64,000 nt of DNA, taken from Medicago truncatula (Eukaryota > Streptophyta > Magnoliopsida > Fabales > Fabaceae). Below, in pieces: positions 46,503-58,269 of this stretch; the stretch's first letter is position 1; each line of letters opens with the position of its first letter. The notes under the pieces are model-generated. The model had not been told where the DNA came from, searched no databases, and saw nothing but the letters and a program-made list of their open reading frames with translations. Location of the stretch: positions 14,218,501 to 14,282,500 of the forward strand of contig NC_053042.1 of assembly GCF_003473485.1 (NCBI RefSeq), in the 5' to 3' direction. The position numbers and the translations under genes were made by a program.

Positions 46503-46690
46503 AGGGAAATGCTAACCGGTGCCCCCGGGGCACGGGTTAAGGATATAAAAAAAAAATTATATAGTAGTTAATGCATTGAAATTGTGTAATTAATTGATAA
46601 TAAAGTCAAAAACAGTTTCATTTTATGGTAATAATTTTCTTTTATGGTATGCTTAACCAGTGCTCCAAGGGCACCGGTTAGCAGGACCAT
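46503..46690. mobile_element. MITE, GCTAACCGGTGCCC family
   Basis: The left end gctaaccggtgcccccgggg and the right end …aagggcaccggttagc are inverted copies about 185 bp apart. Non-coding; same family as 54187-54370 and 4513-4656. Confidence 0.75.
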
Positions 46691-46889
46691 AAAGATATGC
46701 ATTTTTTGTTTGATAATATATTTCCCAAATCAAACACGGTTTTATTTAAAACGTTGGATGGAAAAAGTTGCTCTCATTTTATTTTATTATTGTCAATTTA
46801 GTCTGTGAAATAATGCATATAATTTAAATTTTTGGAATCAAATAATTTTGTCACTATTTGAGTAATGAATGTGACCGCTAAGATGTCCA

Positions 46890-47045
46890 TGCGAACTTAG
46901 CTCATCTGGTAAGGGATGGTGCATCATAATATGCGTAAGGGTCGAGGTTCGAACTTCATAGATTACTTTGAAAATTCATTAATGTGAGAGATTAAATTAT
47001 TAAATCCCTACAATTATAGGTATGTATGATTCACACAATTTAAAA
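46890..47045 (+). mobile_element. tRNA-derived SINE
   Basis: The A box ttagctcatctggtaaggg (about 46897) and the B box gaggttcgaacttc (about 46943) are followed by an AT-rich body and an A-rich tail. The cloverleaf is incomplete. Confidence 0.65.
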
Positions 47046-47049
47046 AAAT

Positions 47050-47928
47050 ATATATATTTTATTTTTCGGATTTTTAAGGTAATGGATCACAATAATCACT
47101 TTGAAAAATGATTGTTTCAACTAAGAGTTTGTTACTCTAAATCGTCTAATCTTCAACTAAACTTCATTAACTGCTTGTACTTAATCATCTAGTTAATTGA
47201 TTTTAATGTTTATAATAAGGATATTAAATAAAAATTAATAAAATAAAAAATCTTGAAGTTTTTACATTTTTTTTTATTTTTATAAATTGTATATAATTAA
47301 CACTTTTTTTTTTTTTTGACAAAAATAATTAACACATTGTAAAGAGAAATATTTATTCTTCCATTGAATTCTCATCGCAGATTTCAGAAGTATTCACCAC
47401 CATCATTCAAGATGCCCTCTAATTTGAATTCCCTCCACAACCAGCCAATGTGCTACCGTCACTAAAACTAATACATCTCATCTTTATTAGTCCACTTTTT
47501 CTCTCCTTTGTCTCTCTCAAAGTGCACTTTCTTGAGCTATATTCATGTGCCTTTTGAAAGGTCTTTAGGTGATGCACAACCACTAAAATCAAAGCTACTC
47601 CAAATGGCTTTCTAATGAAGACTATGGTTGGTCATTAGTAGTGAGGAATCAAAATAAGCCACGTCAATGAAAACAAATTATGTTGTGGGTTTACTGAGTC
47701 ATTCCATTCTAAAAGATATGCCTAGCTAGTTATAGGCCATTTTAATTTATTGGTTCTTTATGTCTTTTTCTTATTTTTCTACTTTAGCTAAGATATTGGT
47801 CTTTTGCAATATTAAATTAATAAATAAAACAATGTTCTTTGTAACGTCAATGTAATGGCTTTTTTTAATTAAGTAAAAGGGTTAATATTGTTTTACTATG
47901 TAATATAGGTCATTTTCGGATTACCCCT
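47050..47928. other. Intergenic, no gene seen
   Basis: AT-rich sequence with T-runs (47302-47318). No coding frame or bounded repeat was recognised. Confidence 0.4.
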
Positions 47929-48538
47929 TGTTTATCGGTGTTTTTTTGTAAACAATAGAACTAGTTTGGATTATTACAAGCAAGATCAAACCATAAATTT
48001 TAGGATATATTATACAATCTTTTTCCATAAAATACATGATCATATTCATAGGTTGTTTTATGAACAAGATGAAGAAAACCGTTTTTTGTATGAAGATAAT
48101 TCTCTTTCGACAGAGATAAGTAAAGAAAATGCAAGTAAAAGACATCAAAGTTTAAACGCATAAACTTTAAAGAAAATGTAAATTGCATTGCATTAGTGTA
48201 AAGGTGGTTCGACAAATTAAATTACATATATTATGTGACTCTTTTATCTAGACGCTGGTACTTTTGGTGCTAGAATTCTATATGTGATTTGGGACCTTTT
48301 TCCTTATGAAAAACTACTATATACACATAGAGAAAATAACTGCAAAGACCTAAACTACTAAAAAAAATGCATGTCTTTGACGAGAACTGCATGCTCTCCA
48401 CGTGTTTGGATGCTTGAAACCAACTTTTTTACTCTAATTGCCTGTCAGTTTCCACCCTTATGTCGAAAACTTCCAATGTCTGTCAAACTGTGGCTTCTGT
48501 CGAAAACTCTCAGTATTTGCCGAACTCAACAACTCCAA

Positions 48539-49430
48539 TCATGGACTTAGAGAATTTTGCAGCTTTAAACCTTCTTTTATATGTCGAAGAGCACCAGATA
48601 AAATACAGTCTAACAAATTGCCCCCCAAAATTTGCAAAGGCTGAGGATTTTGGACTTGTGGAATTTGTTGATGACCAGGTTGCGGAGGGGCAAAGAAACC
48701 TTCTATTCTCTCCATTTGAATGGCTAAGGCTTGATAACTTTGGTTTGTGTTTTGAATCAAAGGATTAAAAATTGTATCAATTTGTTGTGTCAACATATTA
48801 ATCATATCATGATTGCTCTCATCCATTTGTTGCCTTAAGAAAATCATGGATTCTATAGTTAAAGCTGGTGGAGCATTTTGACCAAAAACGCTAGAACCTG
48901 AAGGACTGTTTACATTATATGGTGTGAATGGAATTGGATGATCTGCAAATGTAGATGCATTATTATGGAAACTTGCAATCATAGAAGTTGGCATACCATA
49001 AGGTTGTTCCCTAGTGGTCATAGGCATAATGAAGTTTTGCATGGCTATAAACCTATCATCGAGTATAGCCCTGACTTGAGGATGAAGAGACATATGAATA
49101 GTAGTAGACACAGGAATACTGATAGTGAATGGGGGCACAAAAGCCCCCATTTATGGTTGTGTCATTGCAGCAGCAGTTGTTGAATCAGTTGCAGGAGCGG
49201 TTACTCACATTTCTATCAAAACTGGCATTGACATGGTTACCCCATGACAGTTGACACATTGGCAACCACTATAGGGGCAGATGCCTGTGTGAATTGTGCT
49301 TGTGAAGACGTTTATGATGATGCAGAAGTACCACTATTGGTGGGTTGGGCCATTTCTTTCAAGGCTTTACAACTTCTTAAATGCATGCACAAACAAATAT
49401 TTTTTCCAGAAAAAGTTATAATTTTTTAGA
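48539..49430 (-). pseudogene. Gag-like remnant of the LTR element
   Basis: The minus-strand frame covers about 203 codons (49150 down), with an upstream continuation from an ATG at about 49353 (MAQPTNSGTSASS) that meets stops. The text is rich in Pro, Gln and Met (for example QMERIEGFFAPPQPGHQQIP), like the spacer region of plant gag proteins. No zinc knuckle, protease or polymerase is seen. The frame runs into the 3' LTR at its end. Not expected to be functional. Confidence 0.5.
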
Positions 49431-49522
49431 AATATTTTCACAAGAACACTTAGAAAAAATTTGTAAGTTTTAGAAGTTTCTTCCAAAAATTGCACAAATA
49501 GGGTCCCATTGGGCGTGCCAAT

Positions 49523-51451
49523 TGTTGAGGCAAAATCTCTAATTAATTTTAAAGATAATAAACCAATATGATTAAAGAATTAATGGACTTTGATTAATTC
49601 ATTGGTATTTAACTTCTGCTCGTGAGTATTTTACTAAGACTGGAACAAGGTTTAAATCATACCATGAATCAAGAAATCAAAGGACATTTGAATTCATGAT
49701 CTAACACTGAGGTCGAAAGTTAGATCAGAATGTTGCTCGAAGATCAGAATGTTCAAGCAGAGATCAGAAGGTTGTTCTTATACAAAACAAGAATCTCAAG
49801 AACATTGATCAAGGTCATGCAAGGCACATGTGACATTGATATATGTTTAGGAAAGTAGATTTGCATGGATCAATCAAGCAATAAAGGCATATGCAAGGAT
49901 TATGTCAAAAAGGATACTCAATGTTCATTTAAGACTATGAACATTGATGTACTAGGAATATTCCACAAGGGAATATCATCCTAGAGGTTAATATCACTGC
50001 TCTTCATTGTTGTTTCACTATTAGGATTTGATTACATCTAATGGTAGTCTTACAAATCATCCTAAGTGAAACAGATGGAACATTCTGATGGTCAAAATGT
50101 TCAGCTCTGCACATGCTTACTTTATGTACAGTACAGTAGGTGAAAAAGCAAAAAGCAAATCTGTCTTGCTCATTCAGAGATATACACGCATGGGAATTGG
50201 TACAGTACAAGGACCGCACAATCCCTCAAAACATGGGCATGAAGATACATAATCCACTTTCTCTCTCCTGCACCAGTCCCTAGGCAAATCTGGGAAAGTA
50301 ACTTTTTGATGTATGTGGAAAAGCCCATACTTTGGTTATTGCCCAGAAACTCATATGAAAAGCATATGACACGCTCAGAAATTCATGTGTTCATTCATAC
50401 ATGATGAACCCAGATGAAGATCATCATGAACACAACAACATTCTGATGTTCATCAGTGATCAGAATGTTTGCCCAGAATTTCAAGTAAAAGCTTGTGGGA
50501 CCCAGAACACATGGCATAACACCATTGGACACCCTACAACGGCTATATGAGCCCAAAGACTCTATAAATAGAGATCAAGGCTTCAGCAAAACTTGCATCA
50601 TTGCAAAGCATACAAGAAAACAACTTAAATTGTTTGAATCTCTTGCAATTGAAATTGATCATCACTGAAGACTCTTTTTACCTTCTTGTAGTGTACATCA
50701 ATACTCTTTGTTATCTCTTTCAAAGATAACTTCTTCTTCCTCCTCTTCTGTTTGATTCTCAAACATTCAAACCTCTTACAAATTGTAAACATAATCTCAT
50801 CTAACTTTAGGGGTTCTAAAGTGTTAGTTTGAGTAAAGGTTGTAAAAGTCTAAGTGGTTAGTTTACTTTAACACACCTTATACTAAAAGTAAATCACTTA
50901 TTAATTGATAATATATTTCATTTTAACTTCTTACCAAAATTATTGTTAATAAGATAGTTATAGATTAAAATGCATTAAATAAAGTGTTGTATAGGCAAAG
51001 GGCAACTACATCACGGAATCGGATTCCTTTCCTATTACTATTAGCAACAAGGTGCAAACCTGCTGAGGCTTAGAGAATACATGGTTGTAATTGTTCAGGT
51101 GAACAAAGATTGTAAGGTGCAGGATTTGAGAGGTTATCTCAAGTATCATAGTGGAAACTCTCTCAAGATTGTGGGAGTGGACTAACCCACATTGGCTGAA
51201 CCACTATAAATCTATGTGTGTTCTTTCTCTCTTCCCTATACTCTTTAATTAGAGTATACACAACACACACTTGCACATTTACTTTATTAAACAGTTTTTG
51301 TGTATGAACTTCATAACGTTCTGAAGTCAGAATATTAACTTAACTATTCCAAGTAAACTACTTGAGAATTACTTTTAAAGTTAATTTCAGGATAATTTTA
51401 AAGGGTCACAATTCAAACCCCCTCTTTCTTGTGACTATTTTATCTACTTCA
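49523..51451 (+). mobile_element. Copia (SIRE-like) solo LTR
   Basis: It begins TGTTGAGGCAAAATC and ends CTACTTCA, flanked by ccaat on both sides (49518-49522, 51452-51456). A tctataaatagagatcaagg box near 50570 on the plus strand is the likely LTR promoter. The terminal words gggtcacaattcaaaccccc and ctttcttgtgac resemble SIRE/Maximus LTR ends as I recall them. It interrupts the leader of the older element at 47929-52212. Confidence 0.85.
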
Positions 51452-51856
51452 CCAATTTGTTTACCGATGTTTTTGGTAAACAATGGGACTAGTTATGATT
51501 ATTCTAAGCAGGATCAAACCAGAAATCTTATGAAATGTTGGTACAATCTTTTTCTAAAAAATACATGAATGTTCATCATATTCATAGGTTGTTTTATGAA
51601 CAAGATGAAGAAAACCATTTTTTGTATGAAGACAAGTGTCTTTGGCCAGAGATAAGTAAAGAAAATGCAAGTAAAAGATTTAAAAGTTTAAACGCAGAAA
51701 CATTAAAAAAAAAAAAAAAAAAAGGTAAATTGCATTTCATTAATGTAAAGGTAGTTAGGCTAACCAGATTACAAAAAATTTGTGACTCTTTTATGTGGAC
51801 GCGAGTACTTTGAGTTCTAGAATTCTATAAGTGATTTGCAACCGTTTTTCTTATGA

Positions 51857-51857
<1 letters not shown>

Positions 51858-51911
<54 letters not shown>
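51858..51911. repeat. (TA)n microsatellite within an LTR
   Basis: About 27 TA dinucleotides. The sister LTR has only a short 'atatacaca' here, so the expansion came after insertion. Confidence 0.95.
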
Positions 51912-51916
<5 letters not shown>

Positions 51917-52212
51917 TGCATAGCTTAAACTGCTAAAAACTGCATAACCTAAACTGCTAAAAACTGCATGTCTTCGTCGAGAACTGAATGCCTTCGACGT
52001 GTCTGGACGCTTGTAACCAACTTCTTTACTCTAATTGCCTGTCAGTTTCCACCCTTCTGTCCAAAACTTCCAATGCCTGTCGAATGGTGGCTTCTGTCAA
52101 AAACTCTCGGTATCTGTTGAACTTGGCAACTCCAATCATGAACTTAGAGAATTTTGCAGCTTTAAACCTTCGTTTATCTGTCGAAAAGCACCCGATAAAT
52201 TACAGTCTAACA

Positions 52213-53065
52213 ACACCTAAAAATAATTATTCTGTAAGACAAAATTAACAAATAGGTGATTAAATGTAGTCAATTCTTTCTCAAGTATAGTAATTAAATG
52301 TAAAATGAGATTATTTAATTCTGTTTTTGTATAATTTATATTTTGTTTTAGTTACTTTGATGTGGCTTTTATCTATTACATTTCACATATCACCTCTACT
52401 GTACTGTCATAAAACATTATTATATTATATTTCTAAATATGTAATATATAAGGGTGCTATTGTTCTATTTTATAAACAAAATGGTTATAAAGTTATATTA
52501 TTTTCTAGAGTAAATTAATTACCATATTTTTCGTAAAAAAAAAAAAAAAAAAAAACACGGCTTAGTTAAGTAATACTTTGGATTAAAATATGTTTTTGCA
52601 CTTCCAATTTTTGTTTCCAAAAAACTCATCATTTACAAAAAATTGTTTTTGTTACGAATCATCACTGTACTATTTTATGGATGATTGAAATTCGGGATTC
52701 TTGAATGCATCAATGAGTAACATGTTTCATAAAAAAATTGATACCAATGTGAATCAAAGAATTTATATGAATGAGAGTGTTGATGAAATAATGCAAATAC
52801 AAAATTGTATACTCATTTCCTATAATATGATGATGTTATATACCAAAAATATATAATATGTTCAATTTGTTCATAACTATGTTGCTACATCGATTGTGCA
52901 TTATTAAATTTTAAAATTTATCATTTCTATTTTCAAAGGTTGAGAAATTAATTAAAAATAAATTAATTCTAATGATTAATTTTTTCTATGTTACCTCTTT
53001 AATAAGTATGCCAAAGGGACAAAGGAAACACTTCGATATACTTAGAATACACTTAATAATGATTT
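52213..53065. other. 5' flank of the NCR gene, no other gene seen
   Basis: AT-rich sequence between the LTR element and the NCR promoter. It has a long A run at 52538-52556 and no convincing frame. Confidence 0.4.
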
Positions 53066-53186
53066 CAAAATGAAGGTAGGTTTTTTTCAACTCCTTAAGA
53101 GGTATTTTGTTTAGCACATTGTTCCCTTTGTACATTATAAAGTGGACATATCATATTTAAATTTTTACATGTATAGAGAGAAAAAT

Positions 53187-53695
53187 ATGGCTAAAACTCT
53201 CAAGTTTGTATATGTTATTGTTTTATTTCTATCCCTTTTCCTTGCTACAAAAAACATTGATGGTAGTATATTTATTCATCCTTTTTTAAATATCCTTATT
53301 TAGTTTGTAGTTAGTATACAATATTTTATCTTATTTTAGTAACATTGTTTTATTCTGTTTTTTAGGGAGGGTTTCTTACAACTCCTTTTTTAGAGGTAAT
53401 TTTTTTTAGTGCATCATGCGCTTGATACATTCATTATAAAGTGAAAAAATCATATTATATTTGTTACATGTACAGATAGAAAAATTTAGCTAAAACTTTC
53501 ACGTTAGTGTATGATATGGTTTTATTGAATTCCATTTTCTTTGATGCAAATAATTTTAACGGTTATCCTTTTTCCATTATAGCATTACCTGTTTGTCAAA
53601 CTGCTGCTGATTGTCCAGAAGTTACCAGAGGTCGCACATATAAGTGTATCAACAACAAATGTAGATATCCTAAAATATTGAAACCAATTCAATGA
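53187..53695 (+). CDS. NCR: Nodule-specific cysteine-rich (NCR) peptide, four-cysteine type
   Basis: Exon 1 is 53187-53262 and exon 2 is 53583-53695 (GATG|GTAGTA … ATTATAG|CATTA, phase 1), giving 62 residues. Exon 1 encodes the conserved NCR signal peptide, MAKTLKFVYVIVLFLSLFLA. The intron falls at the usual place, just before the cleavage region. The mature part begins near ALPVC and has Cys30, Cys36, Cys47 and Cys52 (C-x5-C-x10-C-x4-C), the canonical four-cysteine pattern. It is strongly basic (Lys/Arg 7, acidic 2). NCR peptides are made in infected nodule cells and delivered to the bacteroids, where they drive terminal differentiation; cationic members can also be antimicrobial. A tataaa lies about 50 bp upstream of the ATG. 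The intron contains a worn second copy of the promoter and exon 1. Expression and function are inferred from the family. Confidence 0.9.
53355..53560 (+). repeat. Worn duplicate of the NCR promoter and exon 1 inside the NCR intron
   Basis: 53355-53485 parallels the sequence just before exon 1 (shared words cattataaagtg, atcatat and ttacatgta-agagaaaaat). 53486-53560 parallels exon 1 (gctaaaactt…tgatatggttttatt), but the ATG has become TTA. The copied intron start (ggttatc) is only 22 bases from the exon 2 acceptor, so it could not be spliced out separately. Confidence 0.8.
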
Positions 53696-54186
53696 GTGTG
53701 AAGCCCAAGAGAGTAAACTTACTAAAATCTATGGTAAAAAAAATCTATCAATTTACCTTTATATAGAATATTCCTTAGTTCATCTTTAGTTATTGTGCCG
53801 ACACCAAATAATTGTATTTTCTATATTTGTTTTTATAATTTCACATACCTTGCAATTATGGTTTTTAACTCTCCAATTTTAGTAATGAAATACAACAAAG
53901 CGGTAAATAATATTATAATTAGATTGTTTTAACTCTCCAATTTAACCCATTCTTAAAAATATCCAGTTTAATGAGTGGATATTTGTATAATTTACATTTT
54001 TTTTTAACATAAATCTTCAGCATTCTTTTTAAATCTTGTACCTAACATTTTTATAAAAACTTCATTATATGAAATTAGAATTTTTCTAATAACACCCTTA
54101 AAATATTGGTTACACCCAAAAATGAAAATATACCCAACCCATAAATAAAATGAGTGGATCTATCGCAGCAAAACCATATATATATA

Positions 54187-54370
54187 TATATGGTCTTGCT
54201 AACTAGTGCCCTCGGGACAATAGTTAAGGAATCTACAAATAGAAATTTTGTCTTGAAAATATAAAATGTTACTTTTAATTAAGTAATTATTACACAATTT
54301 TTTCATAAAAACTTACTTGTTTTGGTTGCTTAACCAATACTCTTGGGGCACTGGTTAACATTCTCCATAT
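54187..54370. mobile_element. MITE, GCTAACCGGTGCCC family
   Basis: The left end ggtcttgctaactagtgccc and the inverse of the right end (…ggggcactggttaacattc) match imperfectly. It sits between two short (TA)n runs (54177-54190, 54367-54380). Confidence 0.65.
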
Positions 54371-54420
54371 ATATATATATAGTCGCCCACGAATTACTGA
54401 CGCATTTTCGACTTCGTTAC

Positions 54421-54830
54421 TTTTTTTTGACAAAAATAAATGATATTCATTCATTCAAATTGATAGAATACATCGATACAATGCAAATTCGCAAAAAACA
54501 AAAAGGATGAATCTGCGAACAAACTCACAACATCCATGTTAATAACATAAAACGGCAAAGTACAAAAGCCTATACATATTACTATATTCAAGTTTCCAGA
54601 ATACTCATGTCTCCGGATCTGCAACGTTGACGACGTCAAAGTCATTGATTGGATCTGCACTGGATCTAAGCTGATTTGACAATTTGAACCGAACAAATAC
54701 TTGAACAAAACAATAAAGACAAAAAATAATGCCGCACAAAGACGACGAACATCACAACGTCGCACTAAGACGATGAAATCATGAAGAAAAAAACGAAATA
54801 GATGTGAAGATCGCTTATTTCAATAAAAGA
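54421..54830 (-). mobile_element. Non-LTR retroelement 3' end (LINE-like), minus strand
   Basis: Read on the minus strand, a roughly 380-bp sequence with no domain ends …gaatatcatttatttttgtc followed by a run of A, as in LINE 3' ends. The same gacaaaaat-T(n) join appears at 47302-47325. No coding domain was recognised in the 104-codon frame it contains. Confidence 0.4.
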
Positions 54831-55079
54831 AAAAAACGAGTTAGAATAGTGATTTTGAATCATCTTTGATTGAGATACTAAGGGTGTCTTAGGCATTATA
54901 TAAAAAGAATGATCTCGAAGAATTACAAGAATTATGTTAACATATTATTTTATGAAATTAATTTTTATGCACCGACGACGTAAAATATTTTTACACATAT
55001 ATCTAAGCTTTTAAAATGTCTCAACATATAACTACGTGACATGATATGATGGATGTATGTATAAAAAAGTATTTAAGTT

Positions 55080-56180
55080 GTTAATAGGTTTTTACCCCCT
55101 GTCATTTGGGGTTTTTTGGTATACCTCTGTCAAAATTTTTTTTGGAGATTCCCCCTGTAAAATGAAGATTCTTTGGTTTATACCCCCAAACCATATGACT
55201 GGATTAATGAGATGATGTGGCACGCTGATTGTGCACTAATTAAGGAGGTTGCAGCTGACGTGGCTTTTTTTATTTCTTTTCCAATTTTTTTTTTCTATTT
55301 GAATTTCTTTTATTAAAAACTTAATTTTATAAATTAAAAACATTAAAAAAAATTATTTTTTCTTTTCTCCTCCATTTCCTCCTTCCTTCTCTCTCTCGTC
55401 CCCATTCTTCCTTCTCTCCATGTTCTTCTTTTTACTCCCTTCTCTCTCATTCCCATTTCCTCCTTCCTATTCTCTTCGTTGAGCAAAAACATAGCCAAAA
55501 ACATAAATAATACAAATCAAAACAACTTTTGGATCCAATCAAACAACATTAATAACACACAAACAAATACAAACAGATTCAGATTCAAACAACAACAACC
55601 CATTTTTTATCAAACCCATTTTTCGACCCATAAACAATATTAATAATATTTTTCGTATTTTTTCTCTTCGGATTTATGGATTAGAATTTTAAGACCTATT
55701 TTGAGACTCTTTTGCTTTTATGGGTGAGAAGATGAATGTTTGTGATTTGGGTTGTTGTTGATGATGTGTTGTTGTGAGTTTGAAAAGAAGATGTTTGTTG
55801 TTGTTGTTTTGAATTGTTGTGTTTGTTGTATATGATGAAGTAGAGAAGAATAGAAGAAGAGGATCGCTGCTGGAGGAGAAGAAGGGGAGAAAAAGATTTG
55901 GAATTTTTAATTTATCATTAGGGGTATTTTAGGTATTTCACATTTTTAACATAATTTTAACAATAAAAAATAAAAAAATTATGACGTGTCGGTGCCACTT
56001 CATCCATCGTTATACAGTCAGCACGCCACATCAACCAAATTACACAGTCAGATGGACTCAACTCAGGGTCCAAAATCAAAGAATCTTCATTTTGCAAAGG
56101 GGAATCTCCAAGTTTTTTTTTTTATATGGGGGTAAACCAAAAGACTCCCAAATGGCAGGGGAGTAAAAACCTATTAACCC
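55080..56180. mobile_element. Mutator-like non-autonomous element, possibly carrying host sequence
   Basis: The left end gttaataggtttttaccccc and the inverse of the right end (…ggggagtaaaaacctattaac) match, and the inverted repeats extend over about 100 bp. The seven bases ttaagtt flank both sides (55073-55079, 56181-56187). Same family as 1551-2787. The interior has a pyrimidine-rich run (55350-55480) like a gene leader, but no long frame. Confidence 0.7.
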
Positions 56181-56999
56181 TTAAGTTAAATATGTTTTTT
56201 AGTTTAGTCCTTACTTAATTTTAATAGATATTTTAGTCCTTATACTTTTTTTTTGCACACGGGTTTAGGTCCTTGATAAAACAAAATTAGTTAACTCCTA
56301 AATTTTTAAACAATTGTTTTCATACATGTTTATAACATTATTAAAAAACCCAACTAAACAAAAGCTCAAAATTTGATTTCTATCCCCATACTCTTGATGA
56401 TTAAAAAATTAGACAAACAACCATTTCATATACTACAATGACTAACGAATTTTGGAATCATCGACTACTTTTTCGTGTTTTCTTTCAAGTCAAATACTAG
56501 TTTGAGAGCAAAGATATTGGGATTTAAACCTCAATCATAACATCCAACTAACAGAGTTTAAACTAATGTCAGGAGACTACGTGAAGAATATATAAATATA
56601 ATGTCAACACATAGTCTCTATAATCATTTTTTTAACTTTCAAAAATAATTCAAAACCTTCTTTTAAAAAAATATTTAAAGAAAAAATACTCCCTCCGTCC
56701 TATATTATGTGACCTAATTGACCATGTCACGTATGCCAATGCACAATTTCAAATTTAAATATCTTTAATAATCTATTAGAAAAAAAATTATGAAAATTTG
56801 ATATTTTAAAAATAATCATCGAAACGAATCCAAAGATTTTTTTTTTTTTTGAAGGAGAATCCAACATCTTATATGCTATATTTTGTTTTTATATGTTAGT
56901 AAAAAAATAGAGTCAAAACATGTATTATGAACGGTACACGTTTTCAAATTAAGTCATTTAAAACGGGACATAAGAAGTATATTTTTTAGGTACACGAAA
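56181..56999. other. Intergenic, no gene seen
   Basis: The region contains a worn SINE-like segment near 56510-56560 (gagagcaaagatattgggat with a decayed B box). At 56693-56705 is the phrase ctccctccgtcct, the usual start of a Stowaway-type MITE, whose partner (aaaacgggac) is near 56960. Confidence 0.4.
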
Positions 57000-57118
57000 T
57001 AACCAAATCATTATAAACACTCACACAGACAAGTGGAGATGTTAGGGTTCGAACACCTGTCATAACATCAAACTAACAATTTTAACATTTTTATCTCTTG
57101 AGTTAGAAACATCTGCAA
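57000..57118 (-). mobile_element. SINE, minus strand
   Basis: The reverse complement carries gtgttcgaaccct (B box), ctccacttgtctgtgtgagt and a decayed tatttcgtgtacct end with a T/A run, matching the plus copy at 33499-33632. Confidence 0.6.
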
Positions 57119-57183
57119 GTAGAGAATTGTTGTTGACACATTTCATAAGGCTGAGAAACACAAGTAAAATACGTTTTTGCCCC

Positions 57184-57275
57184 TTCGGCAGTTACTGCCG
57201 AGGAATTAAAAACTGGCTGCAGTTAACAGCCGAGGAAAACCTCGGTATTAAACAGCCGAGGATCTTCTGCTACAA
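57184..57275. repeat. Cluster of CCGAGG palindromes
   Basis: ggcagttactgcc, ccgaggaaaacctcgg and two more gccgagg words lie within 80 bases upstream of the small transposase-like frame. The 16-base ccgaggaaaacctcgg is a perfect stem with a four-base loop. Confidence 0.8.
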
Positions 57276-57908
57276 ATCTGGCAGAAGCTCTCTCATCTAT
57301 TATTCATCTCATCTTCCAAAAAATTTATCAAATCTCTCTAAAAAAAACCTAAGCAAATCCAACCAAATTTATTCAACAAAATCACAAGTAAGTAATTATA
57401 ATGCTATTAACTTACATTTTAGTTGTTATAAATGTTTTTATCTGTTAGTTTATGAGTAGATTTATTATTTTTTTAGTTTTTGAGTAGATTTACATGTTAT
57501 AATTAATTTTTAGAGTAGATGTTAGTTGATTAATGTTGTTAAAATATTTGCATGATGTTTATGTTATACTTTAGAATTTTAGGGTTATATTTTAATTAGG
57601 TGTTTTATATTTTTTATTTTATTTTAGTAAGAGTATGTGATTTATTTTAAGAGTAAATATAAGTTGAATAATTTTGTTATATTTTACGTTATAATAAAAA
57701 AAATTATGTTAAACATAAGTTGAATGATTTATGTTATAGTATATGATTAACTTTTTTATTTTAGTAAGAGTATATGATTTATAATTTTAGGGTTATTTTT
57801 ATGATTTTTGGAGTCTATGTATAATTTGCACATCAAGTGTTTGATGAAATGTTTGAATGAGTTTTTCATTGATTGTTTTTAATTTCTTATTGTGTAGATT
57901 TGAAACAA

Positions 57909-58243
57909 TGGTCGGGTGGATCGACGTTCGTGCACAATTCAACGGCGGAGAACCTCAGAGGTTGAAGGTTCGGCGCCTTGGTGTAACTTTAAGAGGTCTC
58001 AAGGATGAACTGACTGAATTCAACAAGGAGTCAACCCCAGAGACGCAAGGAGGGTGGAATACGTTCAGTATAAACGTCCAACACTCGACTAGGGGAGAGT
58101 ATCATTCACTTGGGTGGAATTAACGAACGACGAAAACGTGACGAGCATGTTTTGGGAGCACAACATGTTCCAGTGGATCAATATGCGGGTGACATTGCTG
58201 AGATCAATTGAAGATATCATCAAAAGTTTGATTCCGCCATAAG
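57909..58243 (+). pseudogene. Frameshifted N-terminal fragment of a Mutator-type transposon protein
   Basis: The frame from the ATG at 57909 reads MVGWIDVRAQFNGGEPQRLK and continues to about EYHSLGWN, where it stops at 58121-58123. A shift to another frame near 58105 continues with WVELTNDENVTSMFWEHNMF and ends SLIPP at a TAA (58241-58243). The text resembles the short N-terminal domain seen at the start of plant Mutator-like transposases ('WVEL…DEDV…M'). The assignment is from memory and moderate. No catalytic region follows; two long foldbacks begin 27 bp downstream. Confidence 0.45.
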
Positions 58244-58269
58244 ATCGTCATTAGGTACGGAATGAATGC

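Larger units (their letters stand above)
47929..52212 (-). mobile_element. Gag-only LTR retrotransposon with a nested solo LTR
   Basis: Two related LTRs lie at 47929-48615 and 51458-52212, both of the form TGTTTA…TCTAACA. In minus orientation the order is: 5' LTR (right copy), a primer-site-like TTGGCACGCCC, a gag remnant, a GGGGGG polypurine tract (about 48620-48627), and the 3' LTR (left copy). The primer-site region is split by a younger insertion at 49523-51451. The LTRs differ at many positions, and the right one has gained a long (TA)n run at 51858-51911, so the insertion is old. The outer flanks acccc and acacc may be a worn target duplication. No pol genes remain, so the element would have depended on another for movement. 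Confidence 0.8.

Noticed and set aside
53507..53695. Unspliced 62-codon frame as the main NCR product
   Set aside because: It has no proper signal peptide, and its listed first codon is GTG; the spliced form from 53187 matches the family exactly. It is kept only as a possible alternative form.
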